A stretch of DNA of 64,000 nucleotides from Apus apus (Eukaryota; Chordata; Aves; Apodiformes; Apodidae): positions 17,674,350 through 17,738,349 of the forward strand of contig NC_067286.1 of NCBI RefSeq assembly GCF_020740795.1. Reading direction: 5' to 3'. This document shows positions 49,101 to 61,100 of this stretch, in pieces (positions within the stretch are counted from its first letter, which is position 1; each line of letters opens with the position of its first letter). Both the position numbers and the translations under genes were made by a program. The notes under the pieces are model-generated. The model saw only the letters and a list, made by a program, of their open reading frames with translations, was not told where the DNA came from and did no database searches.

Positions 49101-52100
49101 AAGTACCTGAAGGTGACGTGGAGTAGGTTGGTGTGGGCGTGGATGTGCTTTCAGAGGTTGCGGTGGGTGGTGCTGTGCCAGTTGTTGTCTCCAGGGTGGT
49201 TCCTGTGGTTGTTGTGGTTGTGCTGGTGGTGGTGCCAGGAGTCGTTGTGGTGGCACCACTAGGAGGCATGGTGGTGGGGCTGCTGGGAGTCTTTGATGGT
49301 GTTGGCGGGACAGTCGTGGTTGATACAGGTGAAGAGGACACTGTGGTTGTAGTGGGTGATGGTGGGGCTGTTAGAATCAGCAGGAACAGAGAAGACAGTG
49401 TCACAAAACCAAGCCCCACTCTCATTGCACACCAGGGTTTTCACTGAGTTAATTCTCCCCAGCTGGAGGAAAATATGCAACAGCAGCAAAAGAAGATTTC
49501 CTGCCAGATCACTATCTGTCTAAGTAGAGGCAAGACACCACAACAAAAAACCTCCTCAGAGCCCTGTTGGGTCATGAAACACAAGGGCTTCTACATAGGA
49601 CCCAGAAACGCTCCTCACTTCTGAAGCACCCAGCCTGAGGGCCAGCTTTGGGCACACGCCGTTTCGGGGAACGTGCAGCAATTACTCCCAACCCTTACCC
49701 CATGCAGAAGGCAGAAATTAAGGTGTTCACAGACCTTCAATCCTCCCACATGAAGGCAACACAAGAGAGCACGGACCAGACAAGTACCTGAAGGTGGTAC
49801 AGTCGTGGTGTAGGTTGGTATGGGCTTGGATGTGCTTCTGGTAGTGGTGGTGGGTGGTGCTGTGCCAGTTGTTGTTTCCTGGGTCGTTCCTGGGGTCGTT
49901 GTGGTTGTGCTGGTGGTGCTGCCAGGAGGTGTTGTGGTGGGGCTGCTGGGAGTCTTTGATGGTGTTGGCGGGGCAGTGGTTGTTTGCACCGGTGGAGAGG
50001 ACGCTGTTGTTGTTGTGGACAGTGGCATAGCTATTAGAAACAGTAAGACAGAGATAAGGGGCAAAGTCTGATGTTCAATGAGTGGAACAGAATATGCATT
50101 AAAGAGAAGTTAAGCTTTAGGCAGCTGCTCAGCCCATCTCTTAACGCTGTAAAGGCCCATATCATTAGGCCTTCATTTCTGGCCCCAGCAAACAGGCTCG
50201 CTTCAACTCAGTGCACAGACAGGATCATGACAGTCATTTCCCAAGAAAGACACTAGTGTTGTTGCTGTAATGTGCCTCTCACTAAATCAAATATACCTGC
50301 CAATGGGTAAGGGATGAGGAGGAGTGAGCTTTCTGTCTGTGCTTTATTACTTGGAACACCTTACTATCTCATGGATTAAGAACCGAGATGGCAAGCTGTG
50401 GTTTGGGAAGGAAGTGTGCACAGGAATATGTTTGTGTATGATTGCAATGTAATTTCTCTGTGGTGCAATATCAGCCTGATGAAGAGGTTCACAGAGTAGT
50501 ACTTAGTGGGTCTCAGCAGCTAAGGATGGCAGTTCACAGAAAGTGGCAGCCTGTGGAGTGAAACTGTTCCTGAAAGTCTTCCAGAGGAATCCATCTTTCC
50601 TAGATCTATAACCACAGGCAAGTGTTAGCATGGACAGAGGGAAACAGGAGGAGAATGGGAAGAAATTCTGCACAGCCCCAAACTGGCAGTGCCTAAAATG
50701 ATGGTACTTTAAATCAAGGCCTACTCTGATCCTGTAGAATGGGTCCTTCTGGGAATCTTCTCTCCAGCAGAAAGATAGAACTCCAGACCATCATAAGTAA
50801 AATTTTCTATCAGCTCAGTGTCTGCTATGGAGATGACATGCCTTTGGCAGACAACAGCCCTTTGTTTCTCCTATGGCAAAGCAAGAGCATAGAGTATTGG
50901 TCTGCTATATACCTGAAGAGGTTGAAGTTACTGGGGTGGTGACTGGTGGTGTGAATTCGCTTGTGGTGGTTGGAGTGGGCATGGTTGTGGTGGTAATTGC
51001 TGGCTTCCTGGTTGTAGTGGTGGTGGGTACTGTTGTACTCGTTGTGACTGAAGTTGTAATTGGTGTTGAACTCGGTGTATATGGAGGCTCACAAGGAATT
51101 TCATGCCACTCACAACAGTTTACCCTGATTTCATAATTATAGCAAAGTTGCCACATATTTGGATCTTGCTCCTCATTTTTACAGATTAGTCCATATGTTA
51201 CATTACACTCTACTTTCTGGCCAAGTTCCTCTAAACTCATGTTTGGTATATCTTTAGCCCTGCATTCAATTTTTTCAGGAACTTCACATATTTTGTTTCC
51301 ATGTTCTTTTCTTATTGCATCATAGGTTTCATAGTCACCACCATCTTCATCAGGTTTACTAACATCAAACCACTCAGTCCAATTGCAGATTAATCCAAAG
51401 CATGGAGCTGCAAGAAAAGACAGAGATTCAGCATCTGAGCTTACAAGAACCTCCTGAGAAGGTTAATTTTGTATTCTATTCCATTAAGGACTGGAGCAAT
51501 ACATTGTTGCAACTTTTCATTTTGCCAGGAGAAAATAGTTCTAAAACGAGTTCTACAGAAAGCTTCATATAAAAATAAAATAATCCATCTGAAGCCTTTA
51601 AAGGTTTTTCTTCTGTCTATACTTATCACTTTTTTTACAATTAAAAAATACTTATTTTTGTTCTAAAAATATTTTTCTGTAGTGGCTGCCTTTAATTTAC
51701 TCTTCCTTTAAGTGTTCCTTTGACATTTTGAATAAATTAGTTTTCTATTTAAAACTTACTTGTAGTTACTGGAGGGCTTGTAGTGGTAACTGAAATAGAA
51801 AAAAAAAAAGAAAGATTACTCTATCATCTGCAAGCCTTAGAAAAAACATAATTGTAGTTTTAAATATCCTAATTATGTTTTTTTAATGGAGATTACTGAG
51901 ACAATTTCTACTGTCCCAGCAGGATATTGAGATGCTAACATATTTTTCGGTATTAGGAATGTACCCCATAAATTTGTAGTTACAATTTCTTCCATGAGAA
52001 GCAAATCAAGGTGCTAAAAATCTTTCTTAGTGTACTATGATAAAAATATTCGTAAGTATTGATCTATCTGTGCAATAGATATCTGTGTCAGCTATAAGCC

Positions 52101-55100
52101 CACATATTTGCACATTCTATGTTTAAAGCATTTTCCTTAAAGAAAATATTTTTTTAGATATGCATCTCAGTTGAAGGTTTACCTGTGACGGTAAGAGTAC
52201 TGGTAGGAGAAGAGGTTGAAATGGTTGTAGGTGAAGCAGATGTTGGACAAAGATAAGTATCTCCAGGAATTATAGAACCATTTTCTGCACAAATATATGT
52301 TTTACATATGTCGCCATCCTGTATTTGTGCCACGATGTCACCCACTTCATAACTTGTTCCATTGATGACACAAGGACATCCTGCAAGAAAGAGCCTCACT
52401 TTGCAATTTTTCTACTACCATGTAAGAGATAAAGGCAAAATACGTATAAACAAGTAAGCATTTAAGTGAGTAATGCATGCTCCTTTCGGAGTCCTACCTG
52501 AAACTGAGATCTAGTACATCACGTTAATTTGTCTTTAAAGGAATTTATATTTAAAGTAACATTAAAACACAACTAATAAAGTCCTTAATAAAATTCTTGG
52601 TAGAACAGACTTACAAACAAACTTTTAAAATATTCTGAGAGAAATAACAACTGCAATTTACTATCTGATACTTTTCTATAATACTGTATTTTCTGGAAGT
52701 GCAAACTCTTGTAATGAAATCCATTAGTCTGGATATGGGACAAAGGGAGAAAGAATAAAACAATATGAGAAAGAGGGTGAACAAGAAGTACTAACACCAA
52801 GGTTCAACAAAAGTGCTGCCCAGTTTTCTTTGGCCAAAAAACTTACCTAGCATTAGAAAGAATTATTCCAAACCAGTACTAAGTCTGTTGTAGAGACACA
52901 CATAGCAGATCTATGCACTTTTTTTCTTTTTATTTGTAAAAACAACCGAACGTAATTTACCTGGGACTGGTGTACAGTTTATGGATCCTGAGGGTTCACA
53001 GACACTAAAAGCAAAATTTGCAAAAATGAAAATATTGCAGATGTTTTATGATACTTGTTAGCAGAGCCAAGAGCACAGAAACATAGAAATTTGTTACTTG
53101 TTCTTCATGCATAACCCATGGGGTTTTTTGGGGTGTAATATTTTCCAGTATTGCCGGTCATTTTTTCATTGACTCTTGCATTATTTCATTTAATCATGCC
53201 TTTCATTTTTTCAGTATTTAAATGATGAAGAACTGCTTTGTGTGGCAAGCTGCAATTGTGCAATAGTAAGAACTGTTTTTTAAAGCAGTGGTCTAAATCA
53301 GGGGGTCTTTTGTCACTGTGTAGAGTCATAGATGTCAGTGCTATCATTAGTAAGGCTCTAGGAATGAGCAGTTAGTATTCAGCTATCTCAGGGCTGGTGT
53401 AGATCATTTTGGATTACAGTGATTTTGAAGTCCTAGTTTTAAGTGAGAATGCAGGGCAGAGTAACTAATCATTTCCCAAAAAGGCACAAGAATCAAAAAG
53501 TTGTTCTAGCAACACACCCAGGTTTTGTGGCATTAAATAATTTATGATAATTTGAAGTGTATATTTAGTGAATTTGCCAATAGACGTATTAGAATGACAC
53601 TATCAACCTGAAATCTGAATTATTATGGGTACAGAAAGTTATTAATGAAAAATTTAGAAACTATATATAAATTGTAAGTGCAGAATTTTTTGTGTTTAAA
53701 GCCCAACTGGAATAAATGGTATTGTTCCTCAGATATGTATAGATAGATGCTAGAATATACCAGCTCTTTGGGTGAAGTTGCTTGAGGACCAGTAAAATAA
53801 ATGAGAAGCTCAGCAGATATTTTTTTCCCCTGAATTACTGAAAATGGTTTTGCATTTTTTATATACCATTTTGTACAGTTCTCTTCTGTGGGTATTTCAC
53901 TCCCAGGGGGAACAGAAGTTCCATTGATGTAACACCAACATTTATCTTCAGTCACACATTCCTTTGTCTCTTCATTATAAATAGGCTTGTCCTCAGGGCA
54001 TCTGGGGTAGCAACCTGTTGATGACAAGTAGATCAGGATACATACAGGATGAAGAAAAGTATAGTTAACTCATGGATAGGATACTTTCTGAAGATAAATT
54101 ATTCTCACTAAACCAAGTAGAGTGAAAGAAATTGCAGTTTTCTAATTCACATTAATCCTTGGACAGTCTATCAAAAAGACTTACACAATTCTCACTGATA
54201 CTACTGGAATGAGGAGGATTAATTTAGACTCTAATCATAAAAATTGTTGTTTTTTCCTGGTTCAAAATATTTGAGAAAATCTGAATTTATATTCATTTCT
54301 ATGGGCAGCTAGTAATTTTAAGACAAAGAAACATCCTGATTTTTCTACATATATTGAAATGTGATCACTATATCAATAACACTTTTGTGAAGAATATGGT
54401 AGTGGATTCATCAAGAAACATTTTTCACTACATTTATTGGAACATTAGACCTTGTTTATGTGCCGTTAATAAACCAAGTATCTCCACACCAACAGACAAT
54501 GTATCTGCATTTTTCTGTACCCTTGGCCAGTGACCCAAACCCCACCTGCAAGGGACTGTCTGTCTATTCTCATTGTATTTTTCATGTAAATGCATTTTTT
54601 TTAAATTATTGTGTCTTGCTTCCAAAAAAACTCTCATAAAATCTAATTATTAATTACCTAACATCTGCTTTGTACTGTACTGGAGTACAAAATAGCCTAT
54701 AAACTGAATGACTATGTAATTAACTAGCAGTTAACAGTTGCTTCACACTTTCGGACTGTACTAAAGATGTTCTAGCAGAAGTGTGTTCTAAAAACTGATT
54801 AAGAAAGATAATTGGATATATAATAAGCTGCCTTCTAACACTTCCCAAATTTTTCTAACAATCTAAGACAATCTATTTCAAAACACAGAGTTAACTTTTA
54901 ATATTTTTTAATATATATTTTGGCTAGATTTTTTTTTACTTTTACCAGCAGTGCAAGCACTAAAACAGCAAAGTCCAAGTCTGGGCAGTTCTTTCCAGTC
55001 CCTAAACTGGACATAACTGTTTCCTGTTCAGACCAAAGGGACTGAGTCCAAAGCCATGGCTGTTTTCTCCAAATTCATCATGTGGTAAAACAGGAGATAT

Positions 55101-58100
55101 TTTTCAAGACATTTGCATTCTTGGATCATTGCAATCCCCATAATGTGAAAATCCTTTTCAGTTATCAAGCATGAGGACTTTCATCTACTAATATCACATC
55201 TCTACACATACTTTGAGGTGTTCAATAGAATTTAAATGTCTTGTGCATCCTCTAAGTGTGATGGAATGCAAAATAATTTGGTTTAGTCACACACCTTACT
55301 CTTAAATGCAAACAAAAATGACGAAGACCCTCAGTAGCCCACTGACAATGTTTTTAATGTAATAAAGTAAAGATAGATCTGATGCATAAAGAATTATAAA
55401 CCCACAACTACCAGTAACTTGCTTTTTTTGTCATATAAAATGTTTTCCTTCTCTTGAAATGTCCTTTAGCATGGGATGCAAAATAACAATGGTGTCATAA
55501 TCTTGAATGTTTCAAGATATTATCCAAGCAGAGACCTAGTTTCGTGGCTGACAGCAATATAACTACCACCCACTGATGTTAATAAGTAATTAATTACATT
55601 ATAGGAGACATATATATATATACATATATATATAAAACTGAAGACAAATTAAACATAACAGATTTAGGAACAAAGCTGATTTACTATTTCATATTGTTTA
55701 AATGATACTTTCACAAAGTTATATGAAATAGAACATAAAAATGGGAAGGAATTTATTACCTTCTAGGTATGGTACTGTAAAGTTGGTACTGACATTATTA
55801 ATCATCCTGCAGGTCATGACATTACTGCCACAAGGCTCATAGTGCCAGTCACACTCATTACGAGGGTTGTAGTAGTCACAAAATATCGCTGATGAGAAAA
55901 AAAGATAAGCTGATTAAGAACCCAGTAGCAAGATCATAGCTGTGATCAGGTCTTAGAGGGTAACAGCTAAATACATTCAAAACAGCAAAATTTCTCTTGA
56001 AGTATAAGACCTGGACTTTCTTTTACTATACTTAAACATAGCATACCTAAAAATGTGGGGTCAAAACTCTGGGGCCCGAGATTTTCGTATTAAGCACTCA
56101 AGCCACAGAGTAAAAATGTTTGATTCAAATCACACACACACACAAAAAGAATTAGTGTTGATTTTAAATTTAAATGAATGGTTAATTTCTGGGAGTATTT
56201 TTCTTCCATAGCTACTAGCAAACTTTTAAAACCTCTTGCAGATTATGGACAGAGGAAGGAGCTGACTAAAACTACAATTTCCGTTTCACTGATTTCTTAC
56301 ACTTAAAAACTGTGACTAGCCTTCATACCAAACCAGAATGTTTTTTTTAAATTAAAAAATTTTACATTCCTGCCACTTAGAATCTCAAAATTTAGTTTTG
56401 AGCTCTTTTTGGAACATTAGCACTATTAATGGACACTGCTTAATATACCTAATACTGATTAGGTTCATCTACACAGGAGTGTTTCTGTATAGTTTTGCTA
56501 AAATCAAATTCTGAATAATTTGAAAAATGAGAAAGGAAAAAGACAGGAGTTGCAGTTCACAAATTACCAAGCAAAACCGAAGGATGACTTGAAACTTAGA
56601 CTTAATATATTTTAAAAAATAGAATGTAATAAAGAAAACATAAAATGAAAAGTGAAAATGAAAAGAGAAAAGAGGAAAAGAGAGAAGAGAGAAGGGAGAA
56701 GAGAGAGGGGAGAAGAGGAAAGAGAGAAGGGAGAAGACAGAAGAGAAGAGAAGGAAATGGAAAAGAGAGAAAGAAAGAGGAAAAGGAAAAGGAAAAGGAA
56801 AAGAAAAAGGAAAAGGAAAAGGAAAAAGCCAGGCTAAATAAAAGACAATAGAAACACAGAAATTTACTAGCTCTGTTTGTTTATATTCTGCAAAAAAACC
56901 CAAAACTGCATTGCATAGCCTGTGTGACCTTGCAGTGATAGGTTTAATGATTTGACAGGCTTTCTGACAGAAGACAGAAATACACTGTTGTGCTTAGGTG
57001 TTACTCACGGCATATGTCAGGAGTTCTCCAGAAAACACAGGCCTGAGCCTTGGTACATTCTTGAGCATATGCAGCAACTGCAGAACAGAAGCACTCACAA
57101 TCCCCACCACTATCACAAGAACAAGCATCATGAACACAAGCTTCATAGAAAGGAGTTGGATCCACCTGTTGGGAAAATAAATGATGCCACAATTCATCTC
57201 CAAATGTGTTTTCAAACAAGTAAGCTTGAGAGATCTCTTGAGATATGGAAATTGAAGTGGGCAGGAATGAGACTGTTTCTAAGAATTAACAAATCTCAAA
57301 CACTATAGGTTTGAAGCTGTGTAATGTCTTATGGATAATAATAGACTTAAAGTAATGCAACACCTTCACAATTTGCTATGACAGGGGAAAAAAAAAATAA
57401 AAATTAGCAGTGCCCACATTTTCTAACAAGAGTTCCATTTCACTGCTCTCAAAACCAAGTTGGACTGATGCCAAAGAACTCATCTTCCAGCAAGCTTTGT
57501 CAACCAAGTGGTGAGCAATACCAGAAAGACTGCACTTCACAGCAAAAATAAAGCAGATAATTTTGTGCTTGCCAGTTTTTGAAGTTTATCCCCTTTTTTG
57601 CTTGGGACAATAGGATAAACTTAGACTGGATTTTGGCTGCTGAAGGAATCAACATAGAAACATATGAAGTTAGCTAAAATGATGATTCTGTGTGACTTTT
57701 ATACTGTGAGTTAAGAACAAGTTGTTGTTGATACTACCATACTTCAGGAAAGAGAAATGAAACAGAGATGAGTGATCTATGTCAACTGTGTTCTGAAAGC
57801 TGCAGGTGTATGCTATGACAATTCAGAGGCACAGTACTAATAGCTAAGCCTGTCTAAATTGCGCCATGTCATTAATTTCCAAGAAGATCCCTTCTGTGGG
57901 CTGAATAAATATTACAAGGAACAGTGATCTCTTCAGCAACCACCTCTCAAATATAGTATGAATTTCTGTCAGAAGACAGGTCTGATGATTGCAAGGCCTT
58001 TCAGAACTTATAGCATTGACAGTCTCTCAACAAGAGACGGTGCAACTGCAGTACACACAGACTTATTAAGGATGCATTTATCAAGCTAACTTACACACCA

Positions 58101-61100
58101 CTAACAGTGTACTATGGGCTTGTACAGTGGGGACTGGCACCACTATTGCAAGAGTCCCACTGTCACAGATACTCAAGCTACTTCAACTAAGGCTAGTTGA
58201 ATTGTGCCAACACCTGTACTGAAGACTCAATTGAAGATTACTCTATTTAAACATCTCCAGTCACTTCTGATAATCCCTCTGCTTCTGCAGTAACAGAAAT
58301 GCACTGTGCTGCCCCATCACTTAGTGACGTCTACAAACCTTTGAGTGACAAATTTGAAAGATTTCACTCCGGATGATGCTGCATTCTTTCTCTGCCCAGG
58401 ACTTCCGATGAGGTTTCATGTCACAGGGCATAATCTCTTGTGTGACATCTGGGCACATGGAAGATTGCTTCCAGGAATTTCCAAACTTCAGAGCATTAGT
58501 TTCCTGCAGCCCATTTCTTAGTGTAAAGTCATTGTTAGACTTGTCATCAAAGTTACCACACAGACCACACACTTTGCCCTGGAAAAGAAAATTATCATAT
58601 CCACAGCTTTTAAATCTGTAATAGAAGTGAGAAACAGACTCTAGTAAAGTAAGAGCAAAACATTGACATTAGAAGGACAACTGACTCTCCCTGTAAATGA
58701 AGCATTTTCATTTTTACTTCCGAATATTTTGTGCAGAAATTAGACCTTTATTTGTCTGTATACTCAGCAAACTATTCCATTGCTGTGTCTTTCCTCTTTG
58801 AAACCAATTAGATCTAGTGTATTTCCATGTCTGTGACCCTTCATCCAATATATAACACTAAAAAGTGGCTAAGTCTCTTTCAGCTGAGAAGAATTAATTT
58901 ATTTTCCTTTCTTCTCAACTTATCATAACCCCACTATTAATGTAAAAGTGAGGGAATTTCATTCTGCTCAAAACTGTTCTTATTAAAAGCTTCTAACATA
59001 ATTAGAACCTTTTCTTCATAATTTGAAAAAAAAAAAAGTAAAAAAAAAAGTCAAAAAAAAAAAGTCAGGGATTTTTTTTTCTTGAAAGGAATAATTTAGC
59101 AACTTATTCACAACAGTGAATTTTTGGTAGTGCTAATTAAGGTACACCAGCCCCCTCAAGCAACAGTATGTCCCTGTATATACAACCTTGCACATCCTCA
59201 ATTCAGCCCAATAAATTCAGTACTCTGTAATTCAGCATGCTGTTTTTTAGAAATCAGAACCATTTCCACAAATTGCATAGGGATTTTGGTTTTATTTCCA
59301 TGAAGGTTTCCAAGTGCATGTACCGCTAGGTTGCAAGCCCTAAATTACTTTGGATGCTTGGCCCTTAATATTCACAAACTCTGAATGCCTTAAACATTTA
59401 GCTTTATTGCAATCATATGCTATGCATCCTCTTAAAATGCATTAGAATGGGCTGTAAGAAACTCCAGTAGCACCTCTGCAATCTGTGATAGTAGTAATGT
59501 AAGCTAATCACCAATGCACAGAGGATATAACAATTAAAAATGGAGTCAGAATAAAAAAACATCTACATTTCCTTATCTCATTTATCTATTCATACTGCTT
59601 CTCAGAGAAGTCAGACAGGTCCTTACTTTGTAACTAGGGGACAGCTTGATGAAAACAGTAGTCTTCTTATCCCAGATAAGCATCACACCATTGCTAGCCT
59701 CAATAACAAGATAGAGGCCTACTGTCCTGTTCCAATAATGCACATCATCACCAACATCTCGTTGAATTTCTTTATAATCTTTGTTCTCCAATTTCAGTTC
59801 AGTTTTCTGAAAGGCAAAAAGATAAATATTAGAACACTAACTTTTATGAACAGAAAAATGCTACATGCTCGTAAGAGTACAGCTCATTCTGAAACCAATA
59901 GCTCAAAGTCTGGACTGATTTTCTAAGATGACGGAAAGTAGTAAAGCACCTTTGTCTGAGAGGGGTTTCAGTTCCTGAGAATCCACCCCTTTGCAGATTA
60001 ATAGGGCCTCTAACATTTACTTTTTATAGAGGTTTTTAGTGATGTGACATTGCTTTTTTTTTTTTTTTTTTTTTTTAATACATGAATATTGATATATACT
60101 CACTGAGTATCATTACTCACCCCTAGAAATATTTTAATAGCCTTTGAGCAGGTTACTCCTGTAGTTCCACAAGGGACATTCTCTGTGATAACACTGAACG
60201 AGCCACTGGACTTCTTGTCACCACAAAAATCCTATTAAAAAAAGAAAAAAACAGCATAATAAAATTAGGTAGAATATTCAGTTTTTAGTTAAATCTAATA
60301 ATACTGCTGTTTCATATGTGAAATCCTACATACGTATATTTTTACAGACACACAAACATATATATATATATGCATACATACATATAAACATCTAATACAC
60401 TCTCATGTGTGGAAACACCTGGGAAACGGGTGGAACAAAAAACAAAATAATGAACATATCTTTAGATGAACATATCTTTGCTTTGTGAACTTAGGATTTT
60501 GATTTATTACACAAGCTGTTAGCTCTCAGTATAAAATAGCCCCATTGCATACAATTTATGATCACTGTATCAGAAAGAAAGCAAACATTCACAGCTTGCC
60601 TGCACTGAAAATACAGACTTTATCTTGGCAGAATATTTAAACACCTCAGGAAGAGTGATGGCAGGCAATAAGAAATGACAAAACCAAGGAAGAAAATAGA
60701 TGCTTCAAGGCAATCGAATGCCCTTTCAGCCCTCCTGACAAACTTTACCTGAGTAGCCACATATTCACAACTCCCATCAAAGTCATAGAATTTTCCATCA
60801 AAGGTTATATAATGGCCACTTCCATATACCGTACAGGTTCCATAGCACACATGTTCAGTGCAGCTCCAAACCCCTTTTTGGCAGGTACTAGAAAAGAGCA
60901 GAAGAGTTGAATTTTCAGATGTCATCAAGAGTGTTCTGTTTGGGAAACTGCAGAACAAATCAAGCAGCTACCTGATACAATGTGATATCATAATATCACA
61001 ATATCCATTTCAATATTCCAGAGTGTCTTAAGTCTCAGCTTCAATAGTTTAGCTTGTTTTGAAGACTATAAAATTATTTTAAACTCTGGCCAATAACTTT

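Larger units (their letters stand above)
46865..49367. repeat. MUC2: 2,503-bp tandem unit, copy C (CysD 2 + hybrid PTS cassette 2)
   Basis: Same order as copies A and B (CysD exon 47282-47737, CR1 piece about 48502-48802) but ending in the hybrid 261-nt PTS exon 49107-49367, which accounts for the 6-bp shorter length. Confidence 0.9.

Noticed and set aside
38575..49447. Plus-strand Val/Gly-rich frames opposite the PTS exons
   Set aside because: Antisense shadows of Thr/Pro codons (ACC, ACT, CCA).
38601..50064. Repeated frames of 122-184 codons that look like small secreted mucins: a signal-like start ([20 protein letters not shown]) followed by PTS sequence
   Set aside because: The hydrophobic start is the intron's polypyrimidine tract read as protein just before the TCTAACAG acceptor; phases show that the PTS part is an internal exon, and no promoter is evident in each unit.
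56469..56903. Phe/Ser/Pro-rich 144-codon minus frame and Lys/Glu-rich plus frames at 56.6 kb
   Set aside because: Pure low-complexity translation of the polypurine tract.
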